From contig NW_005434673.1 in the NCBI RefSeq assembly GCF_000315625.1, forward strand, positions 825,023-889,022: DNA of 64,000 nt, in the 5' to 3' direction. The position numbers and the translations under genes are program-made. How positions within the stretch are numbered: the first letter of the stretch is position 1; every line of letters starts with the position of its first letter. Below, piece by piece: positions 35,340 to 44,210 of the stretch. The DNA comes from Guillardia theta CCMP2712 (lineage: Eukaryota; Cryptophyceae; Pyrenomonadales; Geminigeraceae). The notes under the pieces were generated by a model. The model was given only the letters and a program-made list of their open reading frames with translations. It had not been told where the DNA came from and did not search any database.

Positions 35340-35405
35340 TTATTTTACAGAAGCAAGCCTTAAGGTATTCTTGATGTTTGATTATATATCTCTTGAAACA
35401 GCCAT

Positions 35406-35894
35406 TTACGCGTTAACTCCGACATCATTGAGATCCAAACCCTGTCGTTTTACCATGGCATGTTCTAGTGCTCTTAGGAGCATTCCCTGCTCTCCTTCAA
35501 CTTTGATCGCATATCTTGGTCTACGTTTTTCGAATTTGAAGTTCCTTGGAAGTGAGATGTACTTTTTCAGAGGCCCCTGTACTAGCCCATCCTGGCAGTC
35601 ATGCATGTAACCTGCCCGACTGCACGAAACCATGCAGCTATCTCTGACTCCATGATTACGAGCCGCTCCTTGTTCTTCACACTTGCTAGTCTCAGAGAAC
35701 TCCTGGTGCTCGTGATCGGCTTCCTCTTCCTCCGAGCTGCTCTCCACCAACGACTTGAGCGACCCGAAGCTGGAGGCCCGGGATGCGAGGTGTCCATCAG
35801 GGAAGAGGACGTGCTGCCAAGAGAGGCTGTCGGCGATATCTTGCTCAGGAACAGGATCGGTAGCGATATCGCTGGAGGTTCCGGAATGTGCCAT
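35406..35894 (-). CDS. LSWQHVLFP-family small protein, full length
   Basis: 162 residues from the ATG at 35894, no intron. Order: MAHSGTSSDIATDPVPEQD; ADSLSWQHVLFPDGHLA; SFGSLKSLVESSSEEEEA; a linker with four cysteines; then the C-terminal block YISLPRNFKFEKRRPR and GEQGMLLRALEHAMVKR. No signal peptide or membrane segment. Serines followed by acidic residues suggest casein-kinase-like phosphorylation, which is inference. Function unknown. Confidence 0.75.
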   Translation of the reverse strand: MAHSGTSSDIATDPVPEQDIADSLSWQHVLFPDGHLASRASSFGSLKSLVESSSEEEEADHEHQEFSETSKCEEQGAARNHGVRDSCMVSCSRAGYMHDCQDGLVQGPLKKYISLPRNFKFEKRRPRYAIKVEGEQGMLLRALEHAMVKRQGLDLNDVGVNA

Positions 35895-36199
35895 GGGTGG
35901 TTGACTGGAGGTGCTGGCCAAGCTCACGAGGAGGGGAGAAATAACGAGGAATTGGGGGAAGGGAATGGGGCGGAACGAAATGATTATATGAAAAATCACA
36001 TCCTTTGAAATTTGGTGGAGTCCGTGAACAGGCATAATACTGCGTTTGAAGGTATGGGGCCCATAAATAAATTCTGGATTCTTCTTCCCGCAATAAATCT
36101 TCCAAAATATTTCTTTTCAGATCTGAGCGCGTTTTTGTCGCATGACAGGCACTACTGGTCACGGAATTTTTTTGCAGTGACTCAGCGGGTTAAGAAGTC

Positions 36200-36541
36200 G
36201 GAATGATTTTGCTGTCCCTGGAATATCGTATATAACACTTGAGGTGGGCCTGTCTGTCCTCCTGCCTGCCTGTCGGACGAGCTCGCACGAATGGACTTTG
36301 AGTAAAGATCTGGTTGATCATGATGATTTACTAGTGAGTTCCATATTGTAGCAAAACGATTTTGAATGATTTATCTGAAGGAACGTAAAGCTAGCCAAAC
36401 CTTCTGGCAATCAAACGCAGAAAAATGGCGATGCAATGCCGCACACAGCTTGAGTTTCCTCAGAAGCATTCATTACTTCAAGTAATCTTAGTTTTGTCAT
36501 TTACAAAATCAACAAAGATGAACAAATATAGAGTCCATTTT
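36200..36541. other. Intergenic stretch, no gene seen
   Basis: A+T-richer DNA between two minus-strand family genes; the upstream edge (~35895-36200) would hold the promoter of the 35406-35894 gene. Confidence 0.5.
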
Positions 36542-37021
36542 TCACTCGTTCTTCAAGATAACGCCTCTTTTCTTCATGGCATCCCTCAGACTCCCCAGCA
36601 GCATCCCCTCCTTCCCTTCAGCCTTCACCACCTGGCTTCGTCGCCTTCCTTCCAACCTCACTTCCCTCGGAAGCGATATCCAGATCTCCTCGCCCCGGGC
36701 AGAGATCTCTGTCGTGCTGTCATCACAGCTGATGTCCAACATCGATTGTCCTCCTGCTCCTCTCGGGCCGCGGGATCCTCCACCCTCCGCCGCCCCTTCA
36801 TCAGCCAGATCGTCTTGACCTTGATAATCCTCCTCTTCCTCCGAGCTGCTCTCCACCAACGACTTGAGCGATGCGAAGCTGGAGGCCCGGGATGCGAGGT
36901 GTCCATCAGGGAAGAGGACGTGCTGCCAAGAGAGGCTGTCGACGATATCTTGCTCAGGAACAGGATCGGAGACGAGGTCTTGTTGTGGAATGCCGGCGGA
37001 GGGGCGAGAGAGTGCAGACAT
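36542..37021 (-). CDS. LSWQHVLFP-family small protein, full length
   Basis: 159 residues from the ATG at 37021. MSALSRPSAGIPQQDL; VDSLSWQHVLFPDGHLA; SFASLKSLVESSSEEEE; a Gly/Asp-rich linker; EIWISLPREVRLEGRRR; EGKEGMLLGSLRDAMKKRG. The first part and the upstream DNA are an inverted repeat of 34419-34611. Intronless and acidic overall. Confidence 0.75.
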   Translation of the reverse strand: MSALSRPSAGIPQQDLVSDPVPEQDIVDSLSWQHVLFPDGHLASRASSFASLKSLVESSSEEEEDYQGQDDLADEGAAEGGGSRGPRGAGGQSMLDISCDDSTTEISARGEEIWISLPREVRLEGRRRSQVVKAEGKEGMLLGSLRDAMKKRGVILKNE

Positions 37022-37395
37022 GGAGGAGGAGGAAGGGGTCAGGAGCACACTGTAAGGCTCGATGTTATAGCGGGGCACGAGGGGGACAGGGGAACTGAGA
37101 TGACATCTAGACTGTTCGAATTCCCTTATTTCTCAACGTTTCGGATCTGCAAATGCGGTGACTCGTGACTTGGGGGAGAAAACTGGTCGCAAAGGAGACG
37201 GAATTCTCTTACGCGATATAATGACTGGCTTCGGCTAGCGGGACCGATTCAGTTGCAAGTATCGAGAATCTTCCATGTATCTCAACAAACAGATACGTAT
37301 CGTGGTAACCTGACCAGGATGCTGTTGATGTTCCCATATCAACAGATCCTCCCCAATCAATACGACAGCGACACTTTTCGAAAGACCTGGTCGCA
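37022..37395. other. Divergent intergenic region between two family genes
   Basis: 374 bp between start codons of oppositely directed family genes (37021 minus, 37396 plus); it must carry both promoters. No motif named with confidence. Confidence 0.5.
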
Positions 37396-37911
37396 ATGTC
37401 TTCCAACATGGTGGAAGCAGAGCTTCTGAATCAGCCCCTCCCCGATCAAGACCTTGCTGATAGTCTCTCCTGGCAACACGTTCTCTTCCCCGCCCCAGGG
37501 CTCGTATCCCCCTCTCCAAGCTGCTCATCGCTCAAGTCGTTGGTCGCTGGCTCCTTGGACGAGGACGAGATCGCCGACGAGGGGAGTGAGGCTGACGGAA
37601 GCGAGAGAGGAGCGGTGGCTAGGAGCACAAGAGCAAAGTCGAGTACACCTGCAGCAGGAATGGTTGACCTGGGCCTGGGGGGAGCACTAGATGATGAGCG
37701 TCCAGAGCTAGGAATAAGATGGATCTCCCCCCCAAGACATGTAAGATGGATCTCCCTCCCAAGACAGCCGAGGCTCAGAGCAGATGACGTCAGCAAGCAG
37801 TGGATGCTTCTCCAAAGCCTCCATCAGGCAATCGAAAAGTATCTCGCAAGAAGTGGCGCAGGTGAAGCGCCCAACTTACGGGTCAATAGCTCCATACTGC
37901 CACGTCCATGA
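37396..37911 (+). CDS. LSWQHVLFP-family small protein, full length
   Basis: 171 residues. MSSNMVEAELLNQPLPDQDL; ADSLSWQHVLFPAPGLVSP; SSLKSLVAGSLDEDEIADEG; linker; a doubled ISPPRHVR / ISLPRQPRLR stretch; then KQWMLLQSLHQAIEKYL. The ~9-residue segment RWIS(P/L)PR occurs twice in a row, a small internal duplication in the C-terminal block. The tail (~25 residues) is longer than in relatives. Confidence 0.72.
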   Translation: MSSNMVEAELLNQPLPDQDLADSLSWQHVLFPAPGLVSPSPSCSSLKSLVAGSLDEDEIADEGSEADGSERGAVARSTRAKSSTPAAGMVDLGLGGALDDERPELGIRWISPPRHVRWISLPRQPRLRADDVSKQWMLLQSLHQAIEKYLARSGAGEAPNLRVNSSILPRP

Positions 37912-38187
37912 ATGATTCCTGAGTCACCAGCCAGCCCATGCTGCAAGGGACCTTTTCCAGTTTTGTCCCGTGTTACCTTTGCCGGATAACTGGGAAGAAG
38001 TTTTGGGCATTTTAATGCTATTTGAAATGAATTCAACATCTTTTTTAAGGAGTCGAACCCATCGAGCGGAGTGCTCGCATGTGTATACCATGTTCAATCA
38101 CACGGCATGCTCTACTCGCTGGATACTTCATGAGCATACTCTTTGCAGCGGGCGCGTTGCGAACACAACCAGGTCATGCTAGACAAT
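37912..38187. other. Short intergenic stretch, no gene seen
   Basis: Lies between two convergent family genes. It has a TTTTAAGGAGTCG word near 38042 but no gene-like frame. Confidence 0.4.
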
Positions 38188-38577
38188 TCATTGCATACTC
38201 AATGACTTCAGATGACTCAACGAGGCTTTCCTCTCCCGTTCCTTCCGGGCTACATCACAAAGGCTCTGCAGAAGCAGGCCGTCGTTTCCCTTTCTTTTCT
38301 TCGCGTGGTTGTGAGCAGAGATCTCGAAACTGAAGTTCATAGGGAGGGAGATACAGGGCGGTGACGCAATGCCTTCTGACCGGCGGATTCTCTTCTGCGC
38401 TCGCTGCTCTCGATGATCTTTTGAAGCAATGCAAGGGCGTGACAAGTTGACTTGTTGGCTATCAGACAAAGAAAGAGTCGCAAGCTTGATCCCACACGTT
38501 TCTGGAGCGAAGATGAAGGCGGAGGACCTTTGGCTTTGAGGGGGCTGAACTGATGGTGCGGCAATCCCAACCGACAT
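38188..38577 (-). CDS. Diverged member of the LSWQHVLFP family
   Basis: 129 residues from the ATG at 38577. The N-terminal motif is hardly recognisable (SAFIFAPETCG in its place), but the C-terminal block is clear: PCISLPMNFSFEISAH and KGNDGLLLQSLCDVARKER. The basic middle (RAQKRIRRSEG) replaces the usual acidic one. It could be an older paralogue or a decaying gene. Confidence 0.5.
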   Translation of the reverse strand: MSVGIAAPSVQPPQSQRSSAFIFAPETCGIKLATLSLSDSQQVNLSRPCIASKDHREQRAQKRIRRSEGIASPPCISLPMNFSFEISAHNHAKKRKGNDGLLLQSLCDVARKERERKASLSHLKSLSMQ

Positions 38578-39182
38578 GTCACCCAGCCGGAGGTAGCGGA
38601 ATACGAGATGAGATGCCCACAGAAAGACCCGGGGCAACAACAGAGGCCGGGAAAAGCGAGACAAGGAAGCGAAGGAGCGGAGGGAGGTATGTATGGGGCA
38701 ATGAAAGGGAGTAAAGGGGAAGGGGAAGTGGAAGGGAGAGGAAAAATTGAACAAAGGGATGAGTACAGGGGGATGAAAATGGAGGGATAAGAAGCAAGAA
38801 ACGACTACAGGGGAATGAAGGGGAGGGATGCTGGCCTTGTTGTTTCCTCTGCAGGTAGGCGAGGAACGATGCACACACAAAGCAGGCGAGGAGGCTGCCC
38901 AAGTGGAGTCCGTGATTGCCCGCTAACGAACGTTCCCAAGTTGATATCAAACGCTGCCATAACACATCGTTTGGTTTCATCATATGGCCCCTTGTGTGTT
39001 GTAATATGACCCCTTCGGGCTTCCCCCCATTCCCCCCCCTCTGTCCACCCCCTTCGATGGTTTCCTGCCCTAAGCAAGCGGGAGCATAGTCCATTGTGGT
39101 GACCGACCTCCCCCTCCCACGCGACTCTCCTCCTCTTGTCTCACCTTACCCGTCCACTCTTATTCCTTCGCTCCTTGCCGCC
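38578..39182. other. Divergent intergenic region
   Basis: 605 bp between two divergent family genes; purine-rich at 38690-38830, C-rich at 39020-39130. No gene seen. Confidence 0.5.
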
Positions 39183-39572
39183 ATGCCCCATCATCTCGGT
39201 TTAGCGCCGATCTCCGTCCCTCTTGACGACCTCCATGACGCTCTCAGCTGGCAGCACGTTCTCTTCCCTCAAGGAAGGCCCAACACCCCCAGCTCTGCGT
39301 CTCTCAAGTCAGCAGACGGTCTCAGCACGGCTTCTTGCCCCTCGGACGATGACGACCTCCTCCAACATCCATGGACCGCGGAAGAAGCGGCAGTCCACGC
39401 CAGGGTGGAGCAGGACAAGTTTATCTCCCTTCCTTCCAACTTCAAGCTGGAGACCAGACGAGTCAGCCTCGTCATTCGCTGCGCTGGTCCGGAGGGCATG
39501 CTGCTGCGCAGCCTGGAGGAGGCTCTGCACAAGCATGGTGGCTCCTTCTTCGAGACGGAGGCTGGAGAGTGA
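39183..39572 (+). CDS. LSWQHVLFP-family small protein, full length
   Basis: 129 residues from the ATG at 39183. MPHHLGLAPISVPLDDL; DALSWQHVLFPQGRPNTP; SASLKSADGLSTASCPSDDD; EEAAVHARVEQ; KFISLPSNFKLETRRVS; GPEGMLLRSLEEALHKHG. This is the intact partner of the broken inverted copy at 33920-34260. No intron. Confidence 0.78.
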   Translation: MPHHLGLAPISVPLDDLHDALSWQHVLFPQGRPNTPSSASLKSADGLSTASCPSDDDDLLQHPWTAEEAAVHARVEQDKFISLPSNFKLETRRVSLVIRCAGPEGMLLRSLEEALHKHGGSFFETEAGE

Positions 39573-39719
39573 GCCAACTGCTTGGCGACAAGTGTTTCTC
39601 AAAGCATGATATCGTAACGGTTGATCATGACAGAGATGTTTCTAAGGCTGTAGTGGATGCTGTAGAGATCCGGTGAGGATCAAGTCTGATGGAGGAAGTT
39701 GCTCGTTTTTCTTATGTAG

Positions 39720-40297
39720 ATTTTGCTCAAGAGCCAGTGGATGATATCAATAAATCGAAGATCCCCAAATGTGATCCTGACTCGCTCACTTGTCCGGGCT
39801 TGGCTTCTTTTCCGGCATAAACGGAGAAGACAACTGAAGCGAAAGCATCATCATCACTCCTCCTTCAGCTGCACTTGTCACCTTGTAGATATCCTGTCGC
39901 CTCTGCAACCAATATGGCATGTTTTGGCGGCGAGAAACCACCTTGGCAAGCATAACGTTTGCAGCAACAACATGGTCCCCTCCCAATCAACCTGCGTAAG
40001 ATCCAAGTCTACCATCAAGATGTCTTCTTTCTCCTGCAGTTCACCGAGCTGGCCATTCGGATTACCCCACTGAACAAAGTCTGGAGGGGAAGAGGACCTT
40101 TTCTCCCCATAGGTCGACAATCATCGAGTGTCCCCAGGCGATGTAGTCTGCAGACTCGTCCCTTGCTGGGGAACAAACAATCCCGAAAGACTGCAGCACA
40201 TGGCTCGGTTCACGACAGACATCTTCCTTACTTTCTTCACCTGGGTATCCACAGCGCGAGCCCTCAGAAGCAGCTCCCAGTGAGCGGGTCCAGTGAC
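39720..40297 (-). pseudogene. Inverted 3'-half copy of NIT2
   Basis: Contains the last exons of the omega-amidase in reverse, from the [10 protein letters not shown] exon to the end, including its introns. It lacks the start, the catalytic Glu and Lys exons and the GICYD exon, so it cannot make an enzyme. It also has a Pro-to-Leu change in VDPWGE. Because the introns are kept, it arose by DNA duplication, not from RNA. Confidence 0.9.
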
Positions 40298-40371
40298 CAT
40301 TTATTTACATCTCTATATCTACATCAGTCTTACATCTCCCCCTCCCCATTCTTCTTCTCCCCCTTCCTCCT

Positions 40372-40698
40372 TCACTCTTGAGCCCCCCGGCCGCTCCTCA
40401 GCGACTGCCTCCTCATCGCCTCCTCGATCGACCTCAACAGCATCCCCTCCTTCCCCGTCCCTCTGATCGCCCGGCTCCTCTGCCTCGCCTCAAGCTTGAA
40501 GCCCGTCGGATACGAGATCCCCCACGCCTCTCCTTCCTCGTCCCTCTCCGCCAACGCCGCTGCCTCCTTTCCTGTCGCGACCTTGGACGCCTGCGGGCGG
40601 CCCCTCGGGAAGAGCGCGGCCTCCCACGCCAGGGCCTCCTCGGGCTCCTGGCTGCCTTCCGTCTTGAGCTCCAGTGCGATCTCAGTCTCGAGTGCCAT
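40372..40698 (-). CDS. j-type family protein, copy 1
   Basis: 108 residues, intronless. MALETEIALELKTEGSQEP; EALAWEAALFPRGRPQAS (the j version of the LSWQHVLFP motif); AERDEEGEAWGISYPTGFK; RSRAIRGTGKEGMLLRSIEE; end GRGAQE. It lacks the SLKSL/acidic-serine stretch of other members. It is transcribed away from the k gene at 41062 with 363 bp between start codons. Function unknown. Identical copies make it a likely real, selected gene. Confidence 0.75.
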   Translation of the reverse strand: MALETEIALELKTEGSQEPEEALAWEAALFPRGRPQASKVATGKEAAALAERDEEGEAWGISYPTGFKLEARQRSRAIRGTGKEGMLLRSIEEAMRRQSLRSGRGAQE

Positions 40699-41061
40699 CC
40701 TGCTTGCCTTGATGTGTGTGTGTGTGCGGCCGAGCACAAGGGGGCAGGAAATAAGTAAAGGGGCATGGGGAGGGGGACGGCCCAGCTTCTCCGTGACCAT
40801 GCCGAGGTATGTAGTAAAGATATCTCATGCGACCGACCCCTTATCAGCAAGTCACGCTACACCACGGCCTTCGGTCACGTCATACCAGGGCCTTGGATAC
40901 CGCGTAACAGGCAAGTGGGTCGTGAAGTGTAGGACGGCTTTGCTGCCTTGTGTTGGGTAGCTATCGCTTGACTGAGGCGAGCTGGCTTTCGACCCCCCTC
41001 CCGAATCCAAAAACCTTGCTGCCCCGGATATCCTCCCGACACTCGTTGGCCAGGGGTGAGC
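40699..41061. promoter_or_regulatory. Shared divergent j/k upstream region
   Basis: 363 bp between the j and k start codons, kept almost unchanged in the other complete units (42434-42796 and 47416-47777). It has a TG/GTGTGT run 20-40 bp upstream of j. The control function is inferred from position. Confidence 0.5.
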
Positions 41062-41448
41062 ATGTCTAACATCCTTGCTCTTGCGTCCGACCCCGTTCCT
41101 TCAGACGAGCTGCAAGGCGGGCTGTCGTGGCAGCATGTGCTGTTCCCTGTCGGCCGAAGCCCATCCCCGACCTCGTCGTCCAAATCAGTAGGAGAGGGCG
41201 AGAGCGATTGCTCAACGGAATCTTCGTCGGAGGACACAGACGACGAAGACCAAGTGAGAGAGAGGGGCCGGGGGCTTGCTGATGGCATACAGCTCGACGT
41301 GATCGAGCCGAGATGGATATCGCTTCCGACTTGCTTCATCTTGGAACCGAGACCCCGGAGCCTAGCAATCCGTACCCAAGGACGAGAGGACATGCTGCTG
41401 CGGAGCTTACAGGAGGCAGTGTCGAGGTACGGGAGAGTGCGGGGTTGA
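41062..41448 (+). CDS. k-type family protein, copy 1
   Basis: 128 residues, intronless. MSNILALASDPVPSDELQGG; LSWQHVLFPVGRSPSP; SSSKSVGEGESDCSTESSSE and an acidic run DTDDEDQ; RWISLPTCFILEPRPRS; GREDMLLRSLQEAVSRYG. Differs from copy 2 at a few residues (SDEL/PDEL, VGEG/VGDG, RTQG/RIQG). The dense Ser-acidic stretch is a likely phosphorylation region by inference. Confidence 0.78.
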   Translation: MSNILALASDPVPSDELQGGLSWQHVLFPVGRSPSPTSSSKSVGEGESDCSTESSSEDTDDEDQVRERGRGLADGIQLDVIEPRWISLPTCFILEPRPRSLAIRTQGREDMLLRSLQEAVSRYGRVRG

Positions 41449-41623
41449 GTAGGGCGTCATCGCGAGACGACAAGAGAGCAAGGCTTGCAGCTGACATCAA
41501 GGAGGTGCCCCCCCACATGTCATTTTGCTTGTCAATACAAGAGCACGAAACCTGAGATCGACTGATTTTGTTGAGTTTGTCACGACATGAGCATAGCGCG
41601 ATGGTCTTTGTTTCGAGATAGGT

Positions 41624-41950
41624 ATGAGATCCAAGCTTGTATCGCATCAGACCCTAGAGTCTATCTCAAGCTCATGCTACACGTGCCCGCCAATGCACCT
41701 CGCTCCAACGACCGTGGCATGCCAGCCAGAAAGAAGATGCTTCGAGCTCACGATGAAGGGAAGACTAGAGTCCCAGGAGGCCCAGGCGAGGGAGGCAACG
41801 ATGATGCGATGTGGGAGAGGTGAAGATGCACGTGCGGATGAGGGCCTCGATGTGAGTTCTACTTGCTCATCGGCGGGGAGCGTTTGTAGGAAACGTGACT
41901 TCATCGGCACTGATTGTCGTGCTACACCACCGTGCACAGCACGGGAATGA
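41624..41950 (+). CDS. Possible relic third member of the array unit, copy 1
   Basis: 108-residue open frame downstream of k. Its middle, ELTMKGRLESQEAQAREA, aligns in frame with ELKTEGSQEPEEALAWEA of j, and the DNA over ~54 bp is similar too, so this looks like an old j relative. The motif core is lost (TMMRCGRG in place of ALFPRGRP) and there is no ISLP block. In other copies the two K/Q residues are E, as in j. An overlapping frame (41587-41823) cannot be excluded. Confidence 0.35.
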   Translation: MRSKLVSHQTLESISSSCYTCPPMHLAPTTVACQPERRCFELTMKGRLESQEAQAREATMMRCGRGEDARADEGLDVSSTCSSAGSVCRKRDFIGTDCRATPPCTARE

Positions 41951-42106
41951 TCACTTAGGGATAGCACCGTATGAATGCGGAGCGCACAAACCATGACAAG
42001 AGTCACTTCTTCTGTCTTGATGATGATCAGCCTCTTTATTTACATCTCTATATCTACATCAGTCTTACATCTCCCCCTCCCCATTCTTCTTCTCCCCCTT
42101 CCTCCT

Positions 42107-42433
42107 TCACTCTTGAGCCCCCCGGCCGCTCCTCAGCGACTGCCTCCTCATCGCCTCCTCGATCGACCTCAGCAGCATCCCCTCCTTCCCCGTCCCTCTG
42201 ATCGCCCGGCTCCTCTGCCTCGCCTCAAGCTTGAAGCCCGTCGGATACGAGATCCCCCACGCCTCTCCTTCCTCGTCCCTCTCCGCCAACGCCGCTGCCT
42301 CCTTTCCTGTCGCGACCTTGGACGCCTGCGGGCGGCCCCTCGGGAAGAGCGCGGCCTCCCACGCCAGGGCCTCCTCGGGCTCCTGGCTGCCTTCCGTCTT
42401 GAGCTCCAGTGCGATCTCAGTCTCGAGTGCCAT
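42107..42433 (-). CDS. j-type family protein, copy 2
   Basis: 108 residues, same protein as copy 1; only silent change noticed. Divergent from k copy 2. Confidence 0.75.
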   Translation of the reverse strand: MALETEIALELKTEGSQEPEEALAWEAALFPRGRPQASKVATGKEAAALAERDEEGEAWGISYPTGFKLEARQRSRAIRGTGKEGMLLRSIEEAMRRQSLRSGRGAQE

Positions 42434-42796
42434 CCTGCTTGCCTTGATGTGTGTGTGTGTGCGGCCGAGCACAAGGGGGCAGGAAATAAGTAAAGGGGCA
42501 TGGGGAGGGGGACGGCCCAGCTTCTCCGTGACCATGCCGAGGTATGTAGTAAAGATATCTCATGCGACCGACCCCTTATCAGCAAGTCACGCTACACCAC
42601 GGCCTTCGGTCACGTCATACCAGGGCCTTGGATACCGCGTAACAGGCAAGTGGGTCGTGAAGTGTAGGACGGCTTTGCTGCCTTGTGTTGGGTAGCTATC
42701 GCTTGACTGAGGCGAGCTGGCTTTCGACCCCCCTCCCGAATCCAAAAACCTTGCTGCCCCGGATATCCTCCCGACACTCGTTGGCCAGGGGTGAGC

Positions 42797-43183
42797 ATGT
42801 CCAACATCCTTGCTCTTGCGTCCGACCCCGTTCCTCCAGACGAGCTGCAAGGCGGGCTGTCGTGGCAGCATGTGCTGTTCCCTGTCGGCCGAAGCCCATC
42901 CCCGACCTCGTCGTCCAAATCAGTAGGAGATGGCGAGAGCGATTGCTCAACGGAATCTTCGTCGGAGGACACAGACGACGAAGACCAAGTGAGAGAGAGG
43001 GGCCGGGGGCTTGCTGATGGCATACAGCTCGACGTGATCGAGCCGAGATGGATATCGCTTCCGACTTGCTTCATCTTGGAACCGAGACCCCGGAGCCTAG
43101 CAATCCGTATCCAAGGACGAGAGGACATGCTGCTGCGGAGCTTACAGGAGGCAGTGTCGAGGTACGGGAGAGTGCGGGGTTGA
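42797..43183 (+). CDS. k-type family protein, copy 2
   Basis: 128 residues; PPDELQGGLSWQHVLFPVG, VGDGESDCST and IRIQGREDMLLRS mark it from copy 1. The same sequence is found in the inverted k at 47029-47415, so the inverted half derives from a unit like this one. Confidence 0.78.
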   Translation: MSNILALASDPVPPDELQGGLSWQHVLFPVGRSPSPTSSSKSVGDGESDCSTESSSEDTDDEDQVRERGRGLADGIQLDVIEPRWISLPTCFILEPRPRSLAIRIQGREDMLLRSLQEAVSRYGRVRG

Positions 43184-43359
43184 GTAGGGCGTCATCGCGA
43201 GACGACAAGAGAGCAAGGCTTGCAGCTGACGTCAAGGAGGTGCCCCCCCCACATGTCATTTTGCTTGTCAATACAAGAGCACGAAACCTGAGACCGACTG
43301 ATTTTGTTGAGTTTGTCACGACATGAGCATAGCGCGATGGTCTTTGTTTCGAGATAGGT

Positions 43360-43686
43360 ATGAGATCCAAGCTTGTATCGCATCAGACCCTAGAGTCTAT
43401 CTCAAGCTCATGCTACACGTGCCCGCCAATGCACCTCGCTCCAACGACCGTGGCATGCCAGCCAGAAAGAAGATGCTTCGAGCTCACGATGGAGGGAAGA
43501 CTAGAGTCCGAGGAGGCCCAGGCGAGGGAGGCAACGATGATGCGATGTGGGAGAGGTGAAGATGCACGTGCGGATGAGGGCCTCGATGTGAGTTCTACTT
43601 GCTCATCGGCGGGGAGCGTTTGTAGGAAACGTGACTTCATCGGCACTGATTGTCACGCTACACCACCGTGCACAGCACGGGAATGA
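43360..43686 (+). CDS. Possible relic third member, copy 2
   Basis: Same frame as 41624-41950, with ELTMEGRLESEEAQAREA, closer to j than copy 1. Weak as a gene; kept because all units preserve it. Confidence 0.35.
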   Translation: MRSKLVSHQTLESISSSCYTCPPMHLAPTTVACQPERRCFELTMEGRLESEEAQAREATMMRCGRGEDARADEGLDVSSTCSSAGSVCRKRDFIGTDCHATPPCTARE

Positions 43687-43800
43687 TCACTTAGGGATAG
43701 CACCGTATGAATGCGGAGCGCACAAACCATGACAAGAGTCACTTCTTCTGTCTTGATGATGATCAGCCTCTTTATTTACATCTCTATATCTACATCAGTC

Positions 43801-44145
43801 TTACATCTCCCCCTCCCCATTCTTCTTCTCCCCCTTCCTCCCCCTCAGCGACTGCCTCCTCATCGCCTCCTCGATCGACCTCAGCAGCATCCCCTCCTTC
43901 CCCGTCCCTCTGATCGCCCGGCTCCTCTGCCTCGCCTCAAGCTTGAAGCCCGTCGGATACGAGATCCCCCACGCCTCTCCTTCCTCGTCCCTCTCCGCCA
44001 ACGCCGCTGCCTCCTTTCCTGTCGCGACCTTGGACGCCTGCGGGCGGCCCCTCGGGAAGAGCGCGGCCTCCCACGCCAGGGCCTCCTCGGGCTCCTGGCT
44101 GCCTTCCGTCTTGAGCTCCAGTGCGATCTCAGTCTCGAGTGCCAT
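43801..44145 (-). CDS. j-type family protein, copy 3, altered C-terminus
   Basis: 114 residues. Same as copy 1 through MRRQSLR; then a deletion of the sequence coding SGRGAQE shifts the frame and adds a basic tail (GRKGEKKNGEGEM). All motif blocks remain. Confidence 0.65.
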   Translation of the reverse strand: MALETEIALELKTEGSQEPEEALAWEAALFPRGRPQASKVATGKEAAALAERDEEGEAWGISYPTGFKLEARQRSRAIRGTGKEGMLLRSIEEAMRRQSLRGRKGEKKNGEGEM

Positions 44146-44210
44146 CCTGCGGTGCCTTGATGTGTGTGTGTGCGGCCGAGCACAAGGGGGCAGGAAATAA
44201 GTAAAGGGGC

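Larger units (their letters stand above)
39155..40297. repeat. Inverted repeat arm B (intact family gene plus NIT2 3' half)
   Basis: Inverted copy of 33311-34285. Ends sharply at 40297, where NIT2 exon sequence (AGTGACCAT) meets the first unit of the tandem array (TTATTTACATC). Confidence 0.9.
40298..42032. repeat. Array unit 1 (1735 bp: j, k, relic)
   Basis: Begins TTATTTACATCTC and ends just before the next such word at 42033. Nearly identical to unit 2. Confidence 0.95.
42033..43767. repeat. Array unit 2 (1735 bp)
   Basis: Direct repeat of 40298-42032 with few substitutions. Confidence 0.95.

Noticed and set aside
41587-41823. Alternative gene after k (MSIARWSLFRDRYEIQ frame)
   Set aside because: Overlaps the relic frame; only the other frame matches j, and differences between copies do not favour this one.
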